From Wenyingzhuangia gilva (GTDB taxonomy: Bacteria; Bacteroidota; Bacteroidia; Flavobacteriales; Flavobacteriaceae): a stretch of DNA of 64,000 nt. The first letter of the stretch is position 1, and each line of letters begins with the position of its first letter. The stretch covers positions 930,001 to 994,000 of the forward strand of contig NZ_JAUMIT010000001.1 of the NCBI RefSeq assembly GCF_030519655.1, read 5' to 3'. Shown in pieces: positions 63,885 through 64,000 of the stretch. Position numbers and translations under genes: made by a program. Under the pieces are notes generated by a model. It saw only the letters and a list, made by a program, of their open reading frames with translations. It was not told where the DNA came from and made no database searches.

Positions 63885-64000
63885 ATGAAAAAATTAGTTT
63901 ACTCAATTTTTATAGTAGCATTATTCACCAGTTGTGTTACCAAACAAAGATTTACAGAATTATCTGATAGGTATGATGAATTGGCAAATACAAATGCAGG
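63885..64000 (+). CDS. Lipoprotein, probable OmpA family, cut by the window end
   Basis: The first 38 codons are visible: MKKLVYSIFIVALFTSC is a lipoprotein signal (Cys17), followed by VTKQRFTELSDRYDELANTN, the start of a coiled coil. Flavobacteria often have an OmpA/MotB-type lipoprotein with such a coil after the exodeoxyribonuclease III gene. The diagnostic OmpA domain would lie beyond the window, so the family is inferred. Confidence 0.6.
   Translation, partial: MKKLVYSIFIVALFTSCVTKQRFTELSDRYDELANTNA

Overview
The window is a stretch of chromosome from a member of the Bacteroidota, almost certainly the family Flavobacteriaceae. The DNA is AT-rich and promoters match the Bacteroidota -7 box TAnnTTTG. 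There are almost no Shine-Dalgarno sequences. The gene set is typical of the family: SprA and GldH of gliding motility and type IX secretion, a type IX sorting tail on a secreted protein, SusC/SusD pairs, an HTCS-type regulator, and the gene order maeB-ruvA-sprA-gcvH. The genus cannot be fixed from the sequence alone. I saw no tRNA, rRNA, CRISPR array, transposase or prophage gene.

Bases 1-24647 are mainly core genome. They hold mutY, an HU-type protein, a 29-residue basic protein, RNase G, a patatin/surface-antigen protein, uvrC, tyrS, an M28 peptidase, a YHS protein, a LuxE-like protein, a lipoprotein of unknown function, rnhA, purN, the acpP-fabF-rnc group, an IPExxxVDY protein, pyk, a TonB-like protein, pgi, an M23 peptidase, a DUF3108 protein, waaA and a small membrane protein. 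Several convergent pairs share strong hairpin terminators.

Bases 24725-43083 form an accessory island of about 18 kb. It starts with an HTCS-type regulator whose kinase and receiver domains have lost every phosphorelay residue I could align. Two SusC/SusD uptake modules follow, then two PhoA-type alkaline phosphatases (one fused to a phosphodiesterase-like domain) and a calcineurin-like phosphoesterase. No glycoside hydrolase or polysaccharide lyase is present, so this looks like a phosphoester-uptake locus and not a glycan locus. The two SusCD modules have near-copy control regions with three 11-bp direct repeats at the same distance from the start codon. The region before the second module also keeps a decayed scrap of the 3' end of a regulator gene, which points to tandem duplication.

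Bases 43242-64000 return to core genes: maeB, ruvA, sprA, gcvH, a VanZ-like protein, a second TonB-like protein with a polyproline tract, a type IX secreted protein, trhO, a trhP-like U32 gene, a ferredoxin, ricT, gldH, a class A penicillin-binding protein, exodeoxyribonuclease III and the start of a lipoprotein cut by the window edge. Between the secreted protein and trhO lie two tandem hairpin units whose stems differ by compensatory base-pair changes. The trhO-trhP-ferredoxin group puts the two known parallel routes of tRNA U34 hydroxylation side by side.
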